Counted from the stretch's first letter, positions 42,702-52,486 are shown. The stretch: 64,000 nucleotides of DNA from UBA7378 sp049611805 (GCA_049611805.1 JBMZAX010000002.1:1-64000), one strand, 5' to 3'. Program-made: numbers and translations. The notes: a model not told the origin generated them from the letters alone.

Positions 42702-45674
42702 TTAGCCGATCGGGTCTTGTAACGCCTGTTGCAATAATTTGTCACGCTGGGCCATATGTCGGCTCATAAGGCCGGTCGCGGTGGAGGCAGCCGCCGCACG
42801 GCCTGCATAGACGGGTCGTTTATGTTTGGCGCCCAGCATTGTCAGCACATGCTCAATCTCAGGCTCCACAAATGTCCATGCACCCATATTTTTGGGCTCT
42901 TCCTGACACCAGACAAATTCGGCATGGTCATAGGCTTCAAGCTCGGCAAGCAACGGCCCTGTCGGGAACGGATAAAGCTGTTCCAGCCGCAAAATATACA
43001 CATCGTCCAAGCCGGCGGCCTCGCGCGCCTCGACCAGATCATAATACACCTTGCCCGAACACATCACCACGCGCCGGATATCCTTGGCCGGTTTCAGCCC
43101 GCCCGACAGGCGCGCATCCATATCATCCCACAAAACACGGTGGAAGGTGGAACCGGATTCCATTTCGGCCAGTTTCGAGACGCATTTTTTATGCCGCAAC
43201 AAAGATTTCGGCGTCATCAGCACCAGCGGCTTGCGAAACGGCCGTTTGAGCTGGCGGCGCAGAATGTGGAAATAATTGGCCGGTGTCGTGCAATTTGCAA
43301 CTTGCATGTTTTCTTCCGCACAAGACTGCAAATAACGCTCCAGCCGCGCCGAACTGTGTTCGGGCCCCTGCCCCTCATAGCCATGCGGCAACAGCAGCAC
43401 AAGGCCCGACATGCGCAACCATTTGATCTCGCCCGACGAAATAAACTGGTCGATAATCACCTGCGCGCCATTGGCAAAATCGCCGAATTGGGCTTCCCAC
43501 AAAACCAGCGCGTTCGGCTCGGCGAGGCTGTAGCCATATTCAAACCCCAAAACCGCTTCTTCCGACAGCATTGAATTGACCACCTCAAACGGGGCTTGGT
43601 CGTCGGTAATATATTTCAGTGGTTTGAAGCGCCGCTCGGTTTCCTGATCAATCCACACCGAATGGCGCTGCGAAAACGTGCCGCGCTCGCTGTCCTGACC
43701 CGACAAGCGCACCGGATAGCCTTCCAGCATGAGCGAGCCGAAAGCCAGCGCCTCGGCCGTGGCCCAATCAATGCCCTCGCCGGTTTCAAACATTTGTTTT
43801 TTGGCCTTGAGCTGGCGCACCAGCGCGCGGTGCAGATTGAAGCCGTCGGGCGTTTTCGTCAGACGGGCACCGACCTGTTGCAGCATTTTTTCCGAAACAC
43901 CGGTATCGCCGCGCACAAAATCATCGGCATTTTTCTTTTCAAGGCCCGACCATTTGCCGTCCAGCCAGTCGGCTTTGTTCGGCTTGAACGTGTTGGCCGC
44001 CTCAAACGCATCATCCAGCACTTTGCGATAATTGGCCGCCGCCGCGTCAACCTCGCCTTGCGAGTAGACACCTTCTTCGACCAATCGGCGGCCATATTTG
44101 GTCACCACCGTCTCGTGCGTTTTGATTTTGGCGTACATGTGCGGCTGGGTGAAAGCCGGCTCATCGCCTTCATTATGCCCGTGGCGGCGATAGCAGAACA
44201 TATCAATCACAACGGGTTTCAAAAATTTCTGGCGAAACTCGGTTGCGATTTTGGCGGCATGCACCACCGCTTCGGGGTCATCGCCATTGACATGGAAAAT
44301 CGGCGCTTCGACCATTTTTGCCACATCCGACGGATAGGGCGAAGACCGCGAAAAGCGCGGATTGGTGGTAAAGCCGATTTGATTGTTGACGATGACATGA
44401 ATGGCCCCGCCCGATTTGTGCCCGATGAGACCCGAAAGGCCGAAACATTCGGCGACAATGCCCTGTCCGGCAAAGGCGGCATCCCCGTGCAAAAGAAGCG
44501 GAATGACAGTGCTGCGATCGGCCATGCCGCGCGGATCGGTCTTGAACTGGTCTTGCTTGGCGCGCGCCTTGCCCAGCACAACCGGGTCAACGGCTTCCAG
44601 ATGCGAGGGATTTGCCGTCAGCGACAAATGCACCTTATTGCCGTCAAATTCGCGATCGGATGACGCACCCAGATGATATTTGACATCGCCTGAGCCTTCG
44701 ATTTCATCCGGATTGGACGAGCCGCCCTTAAATTCGTGAAACAGCGCACTGAACGGCTTTGCCATCACATTGGTCAGCACATTGAGGCGGCCCCGATGCG
44801 GCATGCCGAGCACAATCTCGCGCACGCCCAGATTGCCGCCGCGCTTGATGATTTGTTCGAGCGCCGGCACCACCGCTTCACCGCCATCAAGCCCGAACCG
44901 CTTGGTGCCGGTATATTTCACATCGAGAAATTTCTCCAAGCCTTCGGTCTCGGCAAGTTTCTGGAAAATCGCCCGCTTGCCCTCATGGGTGAAAACGATT
45001 TCCTTGTCCGGCCCCTCGACACGCTCCTGCAACCATGCCTTTTCTTCCGGGTCGGAAATATGCATGAACTCAATCGCCAGCGTGCCGCAATAGGTGCGGC
45101 GCAAAATCTCGATCATTTCACGAATGGTCGCGGTTTCCAGACCCAGCACATTGTCGATGAAAATGGGCCGGTCGAAATCTTCTTCCGTAAAGCCGTAGGA
45201 GGTGGGGTCGAGTTCGGGATGCGATGAGGGCGGCTCCAGACCCAGCGGATCCAAATTAGCCGCCAAATGGCCGCGAAAACGATAGGCGCGGATCATCATA
45301 ATGGCACGCACACTGTCCAGCGTGGCCGCGCGCACCGCCTGTTCGTCGGCACCCGTCAGGCGCGCGGCAATCTTGTTGCCCAGCTCGGCCTGATTGGGCG
45401 TATCGGCTGGCCAGTTTCCGTCCAGCACGGCCGTCATTTCGCCATTGACGACCGGCGGCCAGTCGGCGCGTTGCCATGAGGGGGCTTGCGGCGTCACATC
45501 GGGCGCGCCATTTTCGAGACGCGCAAAATAATCGCGCCAGCTTTCGCCCAGCGCGGGGTCGTTGTTTTTGTAGCGGGTATATTGTTGTTCGAGGTAATGC
45601 GCGTTGGCACCGTCAAAATGACCGGATAATTCGAGAGGATTTTCACTCGCTCCATGCGACGGCGTGCGCGCCAT
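42702..45674 (-). CDS. sucA: 2-oxoglutarate dehydrogenase E1
   Basis: Thiamine-diphosphate-dependent decarboxylase of 990 residues, the first component of the complex. The N-terminal segment SGHFDGANAHYLEQQY anchors E1 to E2. The ThDP-binding region includes GMPHRGRLNVL, HGDAAFAGQG and NNQIGFTT. The C-terminal transketolase-like part contains LLPHGYEGQGPEHSSARLER. Spacing to odhB is 16 bases, and sucD-sucC lie upstream on the same strand. Confidence 0.97.
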   Translation of the reverse strand: MARTPSHGASENPLELSGHFDGANAHYLEQQYTRYKNNDPALGESWRDYFARLENGAPDVTPQAPSWQRADWPPVVNGEMTAVLDGNWPADTPNQAELGNKIAARLTGADEQAVRAATLDSVRAIMMIRAYRFRGHLAANLDPLGLEPPSSHPELDPTSYGFTEEDFDRPIFIDNVLGLETATIREMIEILRRTYCGTLAIEFMHISDPEEKAWLQERVEGPDKEIVFTHEGKRAIFQKLAETEGLEKFLDVKYTGTKRFGLDGGEAVVPALEQIIKRGGNLGVREIVLGMPHRGRLNVLTNVMAKPFSALFHEFKGGSSNPDEIEGSGDVKYHLGASSDREFDGNKVHLSLTANPSHLEAVDPVVLGKARAKQDQFKTDPRGMADRSTVIPLLLHGDAAFAGQGIVAECFGLSGLIGHKSGGAIHVIVNNQIGFTTNPRFSRSSPYPSDVAKMVEAPIFHVNGDDPEAVVHAAKIATEFRQKFLKPVVIDMFCYRRHGHNEGDEPAFTQPHMYAKIKTHETVVTKYGRRLVEEGVYSQGEVDAAAANYRKVLDDAFEAANTFKPNKADWLDGKWSGLEKKNADDFVRGDTGVSEKMLQQVGARLTKTPDGFNLHRALVRQLKAKKQMFETGEGIDWATAEALAFGSLMLEGYPVRLSGQDSERGTFSQRHSVWIDQETERRFKPLKYITDDQAPFEVVNSMLSEEAVLGFEYGYSLAEPNALVLWEAQFGDFANGAQVIIDQFISSGEIKWLRMSGLVLLLPHGYEGQGPEHSSARLERYLQSCAEENMQVANCTTPANYFHILRRQLKRPFRKPLVLMTPKSLLRHKKCVSKLAEMESGSTFHRVLWDDMDARLSGGLKPAKDIRRVVMCSGKVYYDLVEAREAAGLDDVYILRLEQLYPFPTGPLLAELEAYDHAEFVWCQEEPKNMGAWTFVEPEIEHVLTMLGAKHKRPVYAGRAAAASTATGLMSRHMAQRDKLLQQALQDPIG

Positions 45675-45755
45675 AACTTACCCCTTTGAGCCTTACTAAA
45701 TACCACAGCTTAAACGAAAAAAATGCCTGACAGCAATCTTAATCGGTAGCGGCGG

Positions 45756-46631
45756 TCAGCCCTTCAACACCTCGACCAATGTCTTGCCCAATGCGGCCGG
45801 TGACGGCGAAACCGTAACGCCGGCCGAACGCATCGCATCCATTTTGTCTTCCGCACCGCCCTTGCCGCCGGCGATAATCGCACCGGCATGGCCCATGCGC
45901 CGCCCCGGAGGTGCCGTAACCCCGGCAATGAAACCGACGACGGGTTTTTTCACCTTGGAGGCTTTCAAAAATTCCGCCGCTTCTTCTTCCGCCGAACCGC
46001 CGATTTCACCGATCATGATGATCGATTCGGTTTCATCATCACCCAGAAACATATCGAGACAATCAATGAAATTTGTGCCGTTCACCGGATCACCGCCAAT
46101 GCCGATACAGGTCGACTGGCCGAGCCCTGCCGCGGTTGTTTGCGCGACGGCCTCATAAGTCAGCGTGCCCGAACGCGACACAATGCCGACCGAACCGCGA
46201 TTGTGAATATGGCCCGGCATGATGCCGATTTTGCATTCGCCCGGTGTGATGACGCCCGGACAATTCGGGCCCACCAGCCGCGTGGTGGAGCCTTGCAGCG
46301 CGCGCTTGACGCGGATCATATCCGTCACCGGAATGCCTTCGGTAATGCAGACCGCAAGCTCGATACCGGCATCAATGGCTTCCAAAATGGCGTCGGCGGC
46401 AAAAGGCGGCGGCACATAAATTGCGCTTGCCGTTGCGCCGGTTGCGGCAACCGCATCGCCCACCGTATCAAAGACCGGCAAATCGAGATGGGTTTGTCCG
46501 CCACGGCCGGGCGTTACGCCGCCGACAAGCTTTGTGCCGTAAGCCACCGCCTGTTCGGAGTGAAACGTGCCTTGCGAGCCGGTAAAGCCCTGACAAATTA
46601 CTTTTGTATCCTTATTGACCAGAACCGACAT
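45756..46631 (-). CDS. sucD: Succinyl-CoA synthetase alpha subunit
   Basis: Subunit of 291 residues that carries the phosphohistidine of succinyl-CoA ligase. The CoA-binding Rossmann domain starts MSVLVNKDTKVICQGFTGSQG. The active-site His lies in GHAGAIIAGG (about residue 248). The start overlaps the sucC stop (TAATG). The succinyl-CoA to succinate step gives ATP or GTP in the TCA cycle. Confidence 0.97.
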   Translation of the reverse strand: MSVLVNKDTKVICQGFTGSQGTFHSEQAVAYGTKLVGGVTPGRGGQTHLDLPVFDTVGDAVAATGATASAIYVPPPFAADAILEAIDAGIELAVCITEGIPVTDMIRVKRALQGSTTRLVGPNCPGVITPGECKIGIMPGHIHNRGSVGIVSRSGTLTYEAVAQTTAAGLGQSTCIGIGGDPVNGTNFIDCLDMFLGDDETESIIMIGEIGGSAEEEAAEFLKASKVKKPVVGFIAGVTAPPGRRMGHAGAIIAGGKGGAEDKMDAMRSAGVTVSPSPAALGKTLVEVLKG

Positions 46632-47800
46632 TATGAGGCCTCCTTCACAGCGGCGACGATTTTTTCCGCCGCATCATCCAGATCATCAGCCGGAATAATG
46701 GTCAGGCCCGACTCGGACAGAATTTTCTGACCCAATTCAACATTTGTACCGGCCAGACGCACGACCAGCGGCACGGCAAGCCGGGTTTCGCGCGCCGCCG
46801 CGACAACGCCTTCGGCAATCACATCGCAGCGCATAATGCCGCCAAAAATATTGACCAATATGCCTTCAACATTGTCATCGGACATGATGATTTTGAACGC
46901 TTCGGTCACTTTTTCCTTGGTGGCACCGCCGCCGACATCCAGAAAGTTGGCGGGCTCGGCACCATAAAGCTTGATGATGTCCATGGTTGCCATGGCAAGC
47001 CCGGCACCATTGACCATGCAGCCGATCGTGCCGTCCAGCTTGATATAGCTGAGGTCAAACTCGGAAGCTTTGACCTCGGCCGGGTCTTCTTCGGCCAGAT
47101 CGCGCAATTCCATAATGTCGTTATGCCGATACAGCGCATTACTGTCGAAATTCACCTTGGCATCGAGGCAGATCAAATCGCCCGCACCTGTGACAACCAG
47201 CGGGTTAATCTCCAGAAGCGACATGTCCTTTTCAACAAAGGCGCGATAGAGATTGGCAATCAGGGCCGTGGCCTGTTTCACCTGGTCGCCCTCCAGCCCC
47301 AGCGCAAAGGCGATTTGGCGCCCGTGATGGCCGGAAATGCCACCGGCGGGGTCGACGTCAATCGTCAGAATTTTTTCCGGCGTCTGCGCCGCCACTTCCT
47401 CAATATCCATGCCGCCTTCGGTTGAGGCGATGAAGGAAATGCGCGAGGTCGCGCGGTCGACCAGCGCCGACAGGTAAAGTTCGCGGGCAATATCAGAACC
47501 GTCTTCGACATAAATGCGGCCCACTTCGCGCCCCTCAGGCCCGGTTTGATGCGTGACCAGCGTCATGCCCAGCATGCGGGTGGCTTCTTCGCGAACCTCG
47601 TCGAGCGATTTGACGACTTTGACGCCGCCGCCCTTGCCGCGACCGCCGGCATGAATCTGCGCTTTGACCACCCATACCGGGCCGCCAAGCTCTTCGGCGG
47701 CCTTGACCGCTTCATCGGGTGTGAATGCGACATGGCCGCGCGGCACGGGCACCTGATAGGCCCCAAGTACTTGCTTGGCCTGATATTCGTGAATGTTCAT
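46631..47800 (-). CDS. sucC: Succinyl-CoA synthetase beta subunit
   Basis: Nucleotide-binding and succinate-binding subunit, 389 residues. The N-terminal MNIHEYQAKQVLGAYQVPVP, ATP-grasp block VVKAQIHAGGRGKGGGVKV and the C-terminal NIFGGIMRCDVIAEG are all canonical. It is the first gene of sucC-sucD-sucA-odhB-lpdA. An inverted repeat CAGGGCTT / AAGCCCTG (47827-47834 and 47873-47880) lies upstream and could be an operator or leader element. Confidence 0.97.
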   Translation of the reverse strand: MNIHEYQAKQVLGAYQVPVPRGHVAFTPDEAVKAAEELGGPVWVVKAQIHAGGRGKGGGVKVVKSLDEVREEATRMLGMTLVTHQTGPEGREVGRIYVEDGSDIARELYLSALVDRATSRISFIASTEGGMDIEEVAAQTPEKILTIDVDPAGGISGHHGRQIAFALGLEGDQVKQATALIANLYRAFVEKDMSLLEINPLVVTGAGDLICLDAKVNFDSNALYRHNDIMELRDLAEEDPAEVKASEFDLSYIKLDGTIGCMVNGAGLAMATMDIIKLYGAEPANFLDVGGGATKEKVTEAFKIIMSDDNVEGILVNIFGGIMRCDVIAEGVVAAARETRLAVPLVVRLAGTNVELGQKILSESGLTIIPADDLDDAAEKIVAAVKEAS

Positions 47801-47894
47801 GAAAACCCCTCACAGAACTGATCGGACAGGGCTTAAACCTAGACCAGCGCCAAGGCCATCTCAACCCAAAACAAGCCCTGAGTGCGGTAATTTT

Positions 47895-48995
47895 CTATTT
47901 ACCGGAAATCTCAACAATCCCCGGCGCATCACTCGTTTTTGGCGGCAGGATGATGCGCATGCCGTCAACCGACATCACGGCCCCTTGCGGGCGCACATCT
48001 TCGACACCGCGCATGAAAATGCTCTCGACAATGGCATTGCCCGGCGGCGGGGCGAAATGGTTGAACACCAATGTGCCGACATTGGCGGCATTGGCAATTT
48101 CGGCGGCCTCAACGGGTGTTGTGTGATAATCAAGCGTGTCGGTCAAAAGTTTGGACAGCGCGTCAATCTCCGCCGCATCCAGCGCATCCGTGAGGGCCTT
48201 TACCAGTTGCGGTTGCAAAACTTCGTGAATCAAAACGTCGGCATTTTGTGCCGCCGCGGCCAGCCTGTTGCTTTTTTTCGTGTCGCCGCTGATGACCACA
48301 GACCGGCCACGATAATCAAAGCGATAGCCATAGGCCGGGGTAATCGGCGGATGGGGCACGGTGAAGGCGGAAATTTTCAGCCCGCCTTCTTCGTAAATTG
48401 TGACCGAGCCGGTTTCGGGCGCGTCAATGGCGCGTGCCCGTAATCCGGCATGGGCAGGCGGCAGCACGGCCATGCCGTGATGGGCGACGCGATAGCCGTA
48501 ATCAAGCCCGTAAGCCATGTTGAACCCGTCGACCACCTGGTTGATGCCCGGCCCGCCATAAACATCCAGCTTGCTGGGGCGCCCGCGCACCCAGCTTGCC
48601 AAATGCATCTCGCCCAGCGCGGATATGTGGTCGGAATGAAAATGCGTCAGCAATACACCGCTCAGACGTCCCATTGGCAGGCCTATTTCATTGGCGCGTG
48701 CGGCGGAACGCGCGCCCGCATCGACAATGAAAAATTTGTCACCGGCAAAAACCGCGACGCATTGTTGCGCGCGCGGGCCATTGCCCATGGGCGAGGCCGT
48801 GCCGCAAAAAGCAACTTCCAGTCTGTCGCCGCCCCAGTCATCGACAAGACCGGCCACGACACTGTTTTGAACACCAATGGCAACCAATCGGTCTTGCAAG
48901 GCTTCGCTGTTTCGCACGGCCAGAAATGCGACCACGGCCAGAACAAGGACAAAAGCCCCGACCCATCCAAAGAGTCTAAGTGTTTTGCGCAACAT
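47895..48995 (-). CDS. Membrane-anchored MBL-fold metallohydrolase
   Basis: Predicted zinc hydrolase of 366 residues with an N-terminal membrane anchor or uncleaved signal (about residues 9-28). The metallo-beta-lactamase motif THFHSDHISALGE supplies HxHxDH, with further ligands in SGDTKKS and NHFAPPP. The layout resembles the RNase Z/arylsulfatase-like MBL branch, but the anchor argues for an extracytoplasmic small-molecule or ester substrate. It sits between sucC and mdh, in the same direction but with its own upstream inverted repeat. Function is unknown. Confidence 0.85.
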   Translation of the reverse strand: MLRKTLRLFGWVGAFVLVLAVVAFLAVRNSEALQDRLVAIGVQNSVVAGLVDDWGGDRLEVAFCGTASPMGNGPRAQQCVAVFAGDKFFIVDAGARSAARANEIGLPMGRLSGVLLTHFHSDHISALGEMHLASWVRGRPSKLDVYGGPGINQVVDGFNMAYGLDYGYRVAHHGMAVLPPAHAGLRARAIDAPETGSVTIYEEGGLKISAFTVPHPPITPAYGYRFDYRGRSVVISGDTKKSNRLAAAAQNADVLIHEVLQPQLVKALTDALDAAEIDALSKLLTDTLDYHTTPVEAAEIANAANVGTLVFNHFAPPPGNAIVESIFMRGVEDVRPQGAVMSVDGMRIILPPKTSDAPGIVEISGK

Positions 48996-49032
48996 TTTTT
49001 GCTCCGTCAGATTGAAAATCCACAGAGGGCAT

Positions 49033-49053
49033 TATGACATGGATAATGTCATA
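49033..49053 (-). promoter_or_regulatory. Perfect inverted repeat upstream of the MBL-fold gene
   Basis: TATGACAT-GGATA-ATGTCATA is a perfect 8-bp inverted repeat with a five-base centre, located 38 bases before the MBL gene and 29 bases after the end of mdh. It lacks a T run on the strand needed to be an mdh terminator. It could be a repressor site for the MBL gene or a weak hairpin. Confidence 0.4.
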
Positions 49054-49081
49054 AAAACAGAGGGGCGATTGCGACGGGCGC

Positions 49082-50044
49082 TTATTTCAGTTTCGGCTCA
49101 ATCTTGCGGCAGGCATCCAGCAAGCCCTGAACGGCTTTGACCGATTTGCGGAAACCGGCGCGCTCATCGGCATCGAGTTTAATCTCGACCACGCGCTCCA
49201 CGCCTTTTTCGCCAATCACCACGGGCACACCGACATAAATATTTTTCTGCCCATATTCGCCGTTCAAATGCGCCGCGCAAGGCAGAACGCGCTTTTGGTC
49301 TTTCAAATAGGCTTCCGCCATTTCAATCGCCGAGGCTGCCGGAGCGTAAAACGCCGAGCCGGTTTTCAAAAGAGCCACAATTTCAGCACCGCCATCGCGC
49401 GTGCGTTGCACAATTTGGTCAATGCGCTTCTGCGTGGTCCATTTCATCTTGACCAGATCGGGCAGCGGAATGCCGGCCACGGTTGAATAGCGCACGGACG
49501 GCACCATGGTGTCGCCATGGCCGCCCAGCACAAAGGCCGTTACATCGCGCACCGAGACATTGAATTCCTCGGCCAGAAAATAACGGAAGCGCGCCGCATC
49601 CAGCACGCCGGCCATGCCCACCACTTTGTTTTTCGGCAGTCCGGAAAATTTTTGCAGTGCCCAGACCATGGCGTCCAGCGGGTTGGTGATGCAGATGACA
49701 AAGGCTTTGGGCGCATATTTTTTGATGCCCTCGCCCACTTGCCGCATGACTTTCAAATTAATCTCGATCAGGTCGTCGCGGCTCATGCCGGGTTTGCGCG
49801 GCACACCGGCGGTGACGATGACAACATCGGCTCCGCGAATGGCGGCGTAGGATTTCGTGCCCTTCAGCGCGGCGTCAAAGCCGCTAACGGGCGAGCTTTC
49901 GGCCAGATCAAGTGCCTTGCCTTGCGGAATGCCGTCGACAATATCGAAAATGACAATGTCGCCAAGTTCCTTCAGGCCGGCGAGATGCGCCAGCGTGCCG
50001 CCGATCTGTCCGCCACCGATAAGTGCGATTTTTTTACGAGCCAT
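49082..50044 (-). CDS. mdh: Malate dehydrogenase
   Basis: NAD-dependent enzyme of 320 residues of the LDH-like MDH group common in Alphaproteobacteria. The cofactor loop IGGGQIGGTLAHL is at residues 8-20. The substrate-binding Arg loop appears in GVPRKPGMSRDDL, and the catalytic His is in LGGHGDTMVP (about residue 176). It closes the TCA cycle to oxaloacetate. It lies between zapE and the MBL gene. Confidence 0.97.
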   Translation of the reverse strand: MARKKIALIGGGQIGGTLAHLAGLKELGDIVIFDIVDGIPQGKALDLAESSPVSGFDAALKGTKSYAAIRGADVVIVTAGVPRKPGMSRDDLIEINLKVMRQVGEGIKKYAPKAFVICITNPLDAMVWALQKFSGLPKNKVVGMAGVLDAARFRYFLAEEFNVSVRDVTAFVLGGHGDTMVPSVRYSTVAGIPLPDLVKMKWTTQKRIDQIVQRTRDGGAEIVALLKTGSAFYAPAASAIEMAEAYLKDQKRVLPCAAHLNGEYGQKNIYVGVPVVIGEKGVERVVEIKLDADERAGFRKSVKAVQGLLDACRKIEPKLK

Positions 50045-50131
50045 GATAAACCTTCCCTAAGTGTGTGGCATGAAGCCGGAATTCCTGTTGCGACGTAGCG
50101 TGAAACGCGCGCGAATTCAAGCCCCCAGACG

Positions 50132-51277
50132 CTACTCCCCCCGCCCTAAATGGGGAAGAGCCAGATAATGTTGCGCCCGCATCTCCATCAAACGCGACAC
50201 GGTGCGTTCAAATTCAAACGCGCCGTCGCCCGCCGGATAAAGCGCGTCAGGCTCGCCATCGGCCGAAGCCACGAGTTTGACCTTATGTTCATAGAGCGCA
50301 TCAACAAGCGTGACAAAGCGCACCGCCTCATTGCGCTTGTCGGCGCGCAGGCGCGGAATATTGTCGATAAACAGCGTGTGGAAATGCTGCGCCAGCGCGA
50401 GATAATCCGCCGCGCCTCTGGCCGCCACACATAATTCGTCAAAACTCAAACGTGCAATGCCGCCCACCGCGCGTGGCACTGGCAGGTCGCGCCCTTTGAG
50501 CGCCAGCGTCACCGGCGTCGGTGCCACATGGCCGGTCAGTTCGTCAAAGCGCGCATCAAGATCGGCGCGCGCGCGTGGCCCGCACGGGCTGAACCAGACA
50601 GGATGCGCCTGCAGACAGGCAAGGCGATAATCGCGCGCGGCCACCAATTCGACAATATGCGTGCGCGCTTTCAACAAATCGATAAACGGCATGAACCGAT
50701 GCCGGTTCAGCCCGCCCTTGTAAAGATCGTCCGGCGGCCGGTTGGAGGTGGCGACAACAACCACCCCAAGGTCGAACAAAAGCGTAAACAAGCGCCCCAA
50801 AATCGAGGCATCGGCTATGTCCTTGACCTGAAATTCGTCAAAACACAAAAGCGTGGCCTCGCGGGCAATATCGCGCGCCACGCGCGGCATCGGGTCGCCC
50901 GTCTGGTCGGGCCTTTGGCGTATCGCGTGAATGCGCGCATGGGTTTCCTGCATAAAGGCATGAAAATGCACGCGCCGCTTGGCGCGCATGGGCATTTTGT
51001 CGAAAAACAAATCCATCAGCATCGACTTGCCGCGCCCGACCCCGCCATGCAGATAAAGCCCTTTGGGCGGGGTTTTTGTCGCCCGCCCGAAACGGCCCTT
51101 TAACGCCTGCCGCAAGGCTGCCGGAAACGACGGGCGGGAATATGCGCTCAAGCCGATGGCAAGCGCGTCCAGATGGACGAGCGCGTCGCGCTGGGCGGGA
51201 TCGTCTTCGACGGTATGTCCATCCACCAGCTCTTGATAATGCGCGGCCAAAACGCCTATGGACGTGGTGTCACCCAA
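50132..51277 (-). CDS. zapE: Cell division protein ZapE (AFG1-like ATPase)
   Basis: P-loop ATPase of 381 residues related to mitochondrial AFG1/LACE1. Walker A GGVGRGKSMLMDLFF is near residue 80 and Walker B LCFDEFQVKDIADA near 145. Family members bind the Z ring or handle membrane proteins. The start is TTG at 51277, preceded by AGGGG at eight bases; no ATG fits the family N-terminus. Location next to mdh is common in this class. Confidence 0.92.
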   Translation of the reverse strand: MGDTTSIGVLAAHYQELVDGHTVEDDPAQRDALVHLDALAIGLSAYSRPSFPAALRQALKGRFGRATKTPPKGLYLHGGVGRGKSMLMDLFFDKMPMRAKRRVHFHAFMQETHARIHAIRQRPDQTGDPMPRVARDIAREATLLCFDEFQVKDIADASILGRLFTLLFDLGVVVVATSNRPPDDLYKGGLNRHRFMPFIDLLKARTHIVELVAARDYRLACLQAHPVWFSPCGPRARADLDARFDELTGHVAPTPVTLALKGRDLPVPRAVGGIARLSFDELCVAARGAADYLALAQHFHTLFIDNIPRLRADKRNEAVRFVTLVDALYEHKVKLVASADGEPDALYPAGDGAFEFERTVSRLMEMRAQHYLALPHLGRGE

Positions 51278-51332
51278 ACTCGCTACCCCTGAAAATTTTG
51301 CTGCCCGACTTTAGTCAGAGGCTAATCACGGG

Positions 51333-52001
51333 TCAATTGCTGTCCGTCGGCAGGGCGCGCGGAAAAAGCCAAGCCGCCAGTGCCGCCGCCGCCAGCGCGC
51401 CGAAAATCTGGGCCAGCACAAATCCGGGCATGTCGACCGGCTGTATGCCGGAAAAACTGTCGGTAAAGCTGCGCGCCAGCGTGACGGCGGGATTGGCAAA
51501 ACTCGTTGACGCGGTAAACCAATAGCCGGCCATTATGTAAAGCCCGACCAGCATGGGCACCGCTTCGGGCCGATGGCGCAAGCCGCCCAAAATGGTTGTC
51601 ACAAGCCCGAATGTCGCCACGCCCTCGGCCAGCCATTGGCCTGCGCCTGTGCGCGCTTTTGTGCCCAACACCAGAAGCTCCATATCAAACATGGCGTGCG
51701 CCAGAACCGTTCCGGCAATGCCGCCCATGCACTGCACCAGCACATAAAGCACCAGCAGGCCGGCGGTCAGTTCGCCGCGCGCAAAAAACACCAGACTGAC
51801 GGCAGGGTTGAAATGCGCCCCCGACACCGGCCCCAATATGGTGATCAGCACATAAAGAATGGCACCGGTGGCAATCGTATTGCCCAAAAGCGCAATGGCG
51901 TCATTACCGCCGGCAAGCGCGGCCGCCATAATGCCGGAGCCGACAACGGTGCAGACCAGCAACAGCGTGCCCAGAGCCTCGGCCAGCAAGTGACGCGTCA
52001 T
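51333..52001 (-). CDS. aqpS: Aquaporin, AqpS-like (probable arsenite channel)
   Basis: Major intrinsic protein of 222 residues with six helices. Both half-helix motifs are present: FNPAVS near residue 65 and ANPAVTLAR near 173. Coupling to arsC (ATGA overlap) suggests that it lets arsenite leave the cell after arsenate reduction, as reported for aqpS-arsC of Sinorhizobium meliloti. A longer frame starting at 52124 would overlap arsC and is rejected. Water or glycerol transport remains possible. Confidence 0.85.
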   Translation of the reverse strand: MTRHLLAEALGTLLLVCTVVGSGIMAAALAGGNDAIALLGNTIATGAILYVLITILGPVSGAHFNPAVSLVFFARGELTAGLLVLYVLVQCMGGIAGTVLAHAMFDMELLVLGTKARTGAGQWLAEGVATFGLVTTILGGLRHRPEAVPMLVGLYIMAGYWFTASTSFANPAVTLARSFTDSFSGIQPVDMPGFVLAQIFGALAAAALAAWLFPRALPTDSN

Positions 52002-52432
52002 CGGTGCCCCCCGTCTGCAAGAAACGCATCGAGACGTTTTTTGATCATGGCAAAAACCTCGCGAAAATGCGCCCGCACCGCCTCTTCGCCGCCCTGATAT
52101 TTGGCCGGATCGGGAAACGGCCAATGCGCGGTTGCCGGATGGCCCGGCCAGACCGGACAGGCCTCACCGGCGGCATTGTCGCAGACCGTCACAATTTGGT
52201 GCATTTCGGGCGCTTCCGGCCCCGCAAATTCGTCCCAGGATTTCGACCGATAGCCGGTGTCGGGCAGGCCCAGCTCTTTGAGCGTCGCCAGTGCCATTGG
52301 ATGCACCGCGCCTGTGGGCGTCGAACCGGCGCTGAACGCCCGCCACTGCCCGTTGGCGGCAGCGTTCATATAGGCTTCGGCCAGCACCGAGCGGCAACTA
52401 TTTCCGGTGCACAGAAACAGAATATTTTTCAT
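51998..52432 (-). CDS. arsC: Arsenate reductase, low-molecular-weight phosphatase fold
   Basis: Cytosolic protein of 144 residues. The phosphatase loop CTGNSCRS gives C8-x5-R14. Two more cysteines, C84 and C92, match the relay of thioredoxin-linked arsenate reductases, which separates it from plain tyrosine phosphatases. The FPDPAKYQG block carries the general-acid Asp. It is followed by a channel gene rather than arsB or acr3. No arsR repressor gene is adjacent. Confidence 0.9.
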   Translation of the reverse strand: MKNILFLCTGNSCRSVLAEAYMNAAANGQWRAFSAGSTPTGAVHPMALATLKELGLPDTGYRSKSWDEFAGPEAPEMHQIVTVCDNAAGEACPVWPGHPATAHWPFPDPAKYQGGEEAVRAHFREVFAMIKKRLDAFLADGGHR

Positions 52433-52486
52433 CTGTCTTTATTAAGCGCGCCACATAACAGTTTTGTGACGCAAATTTTACGCGCG

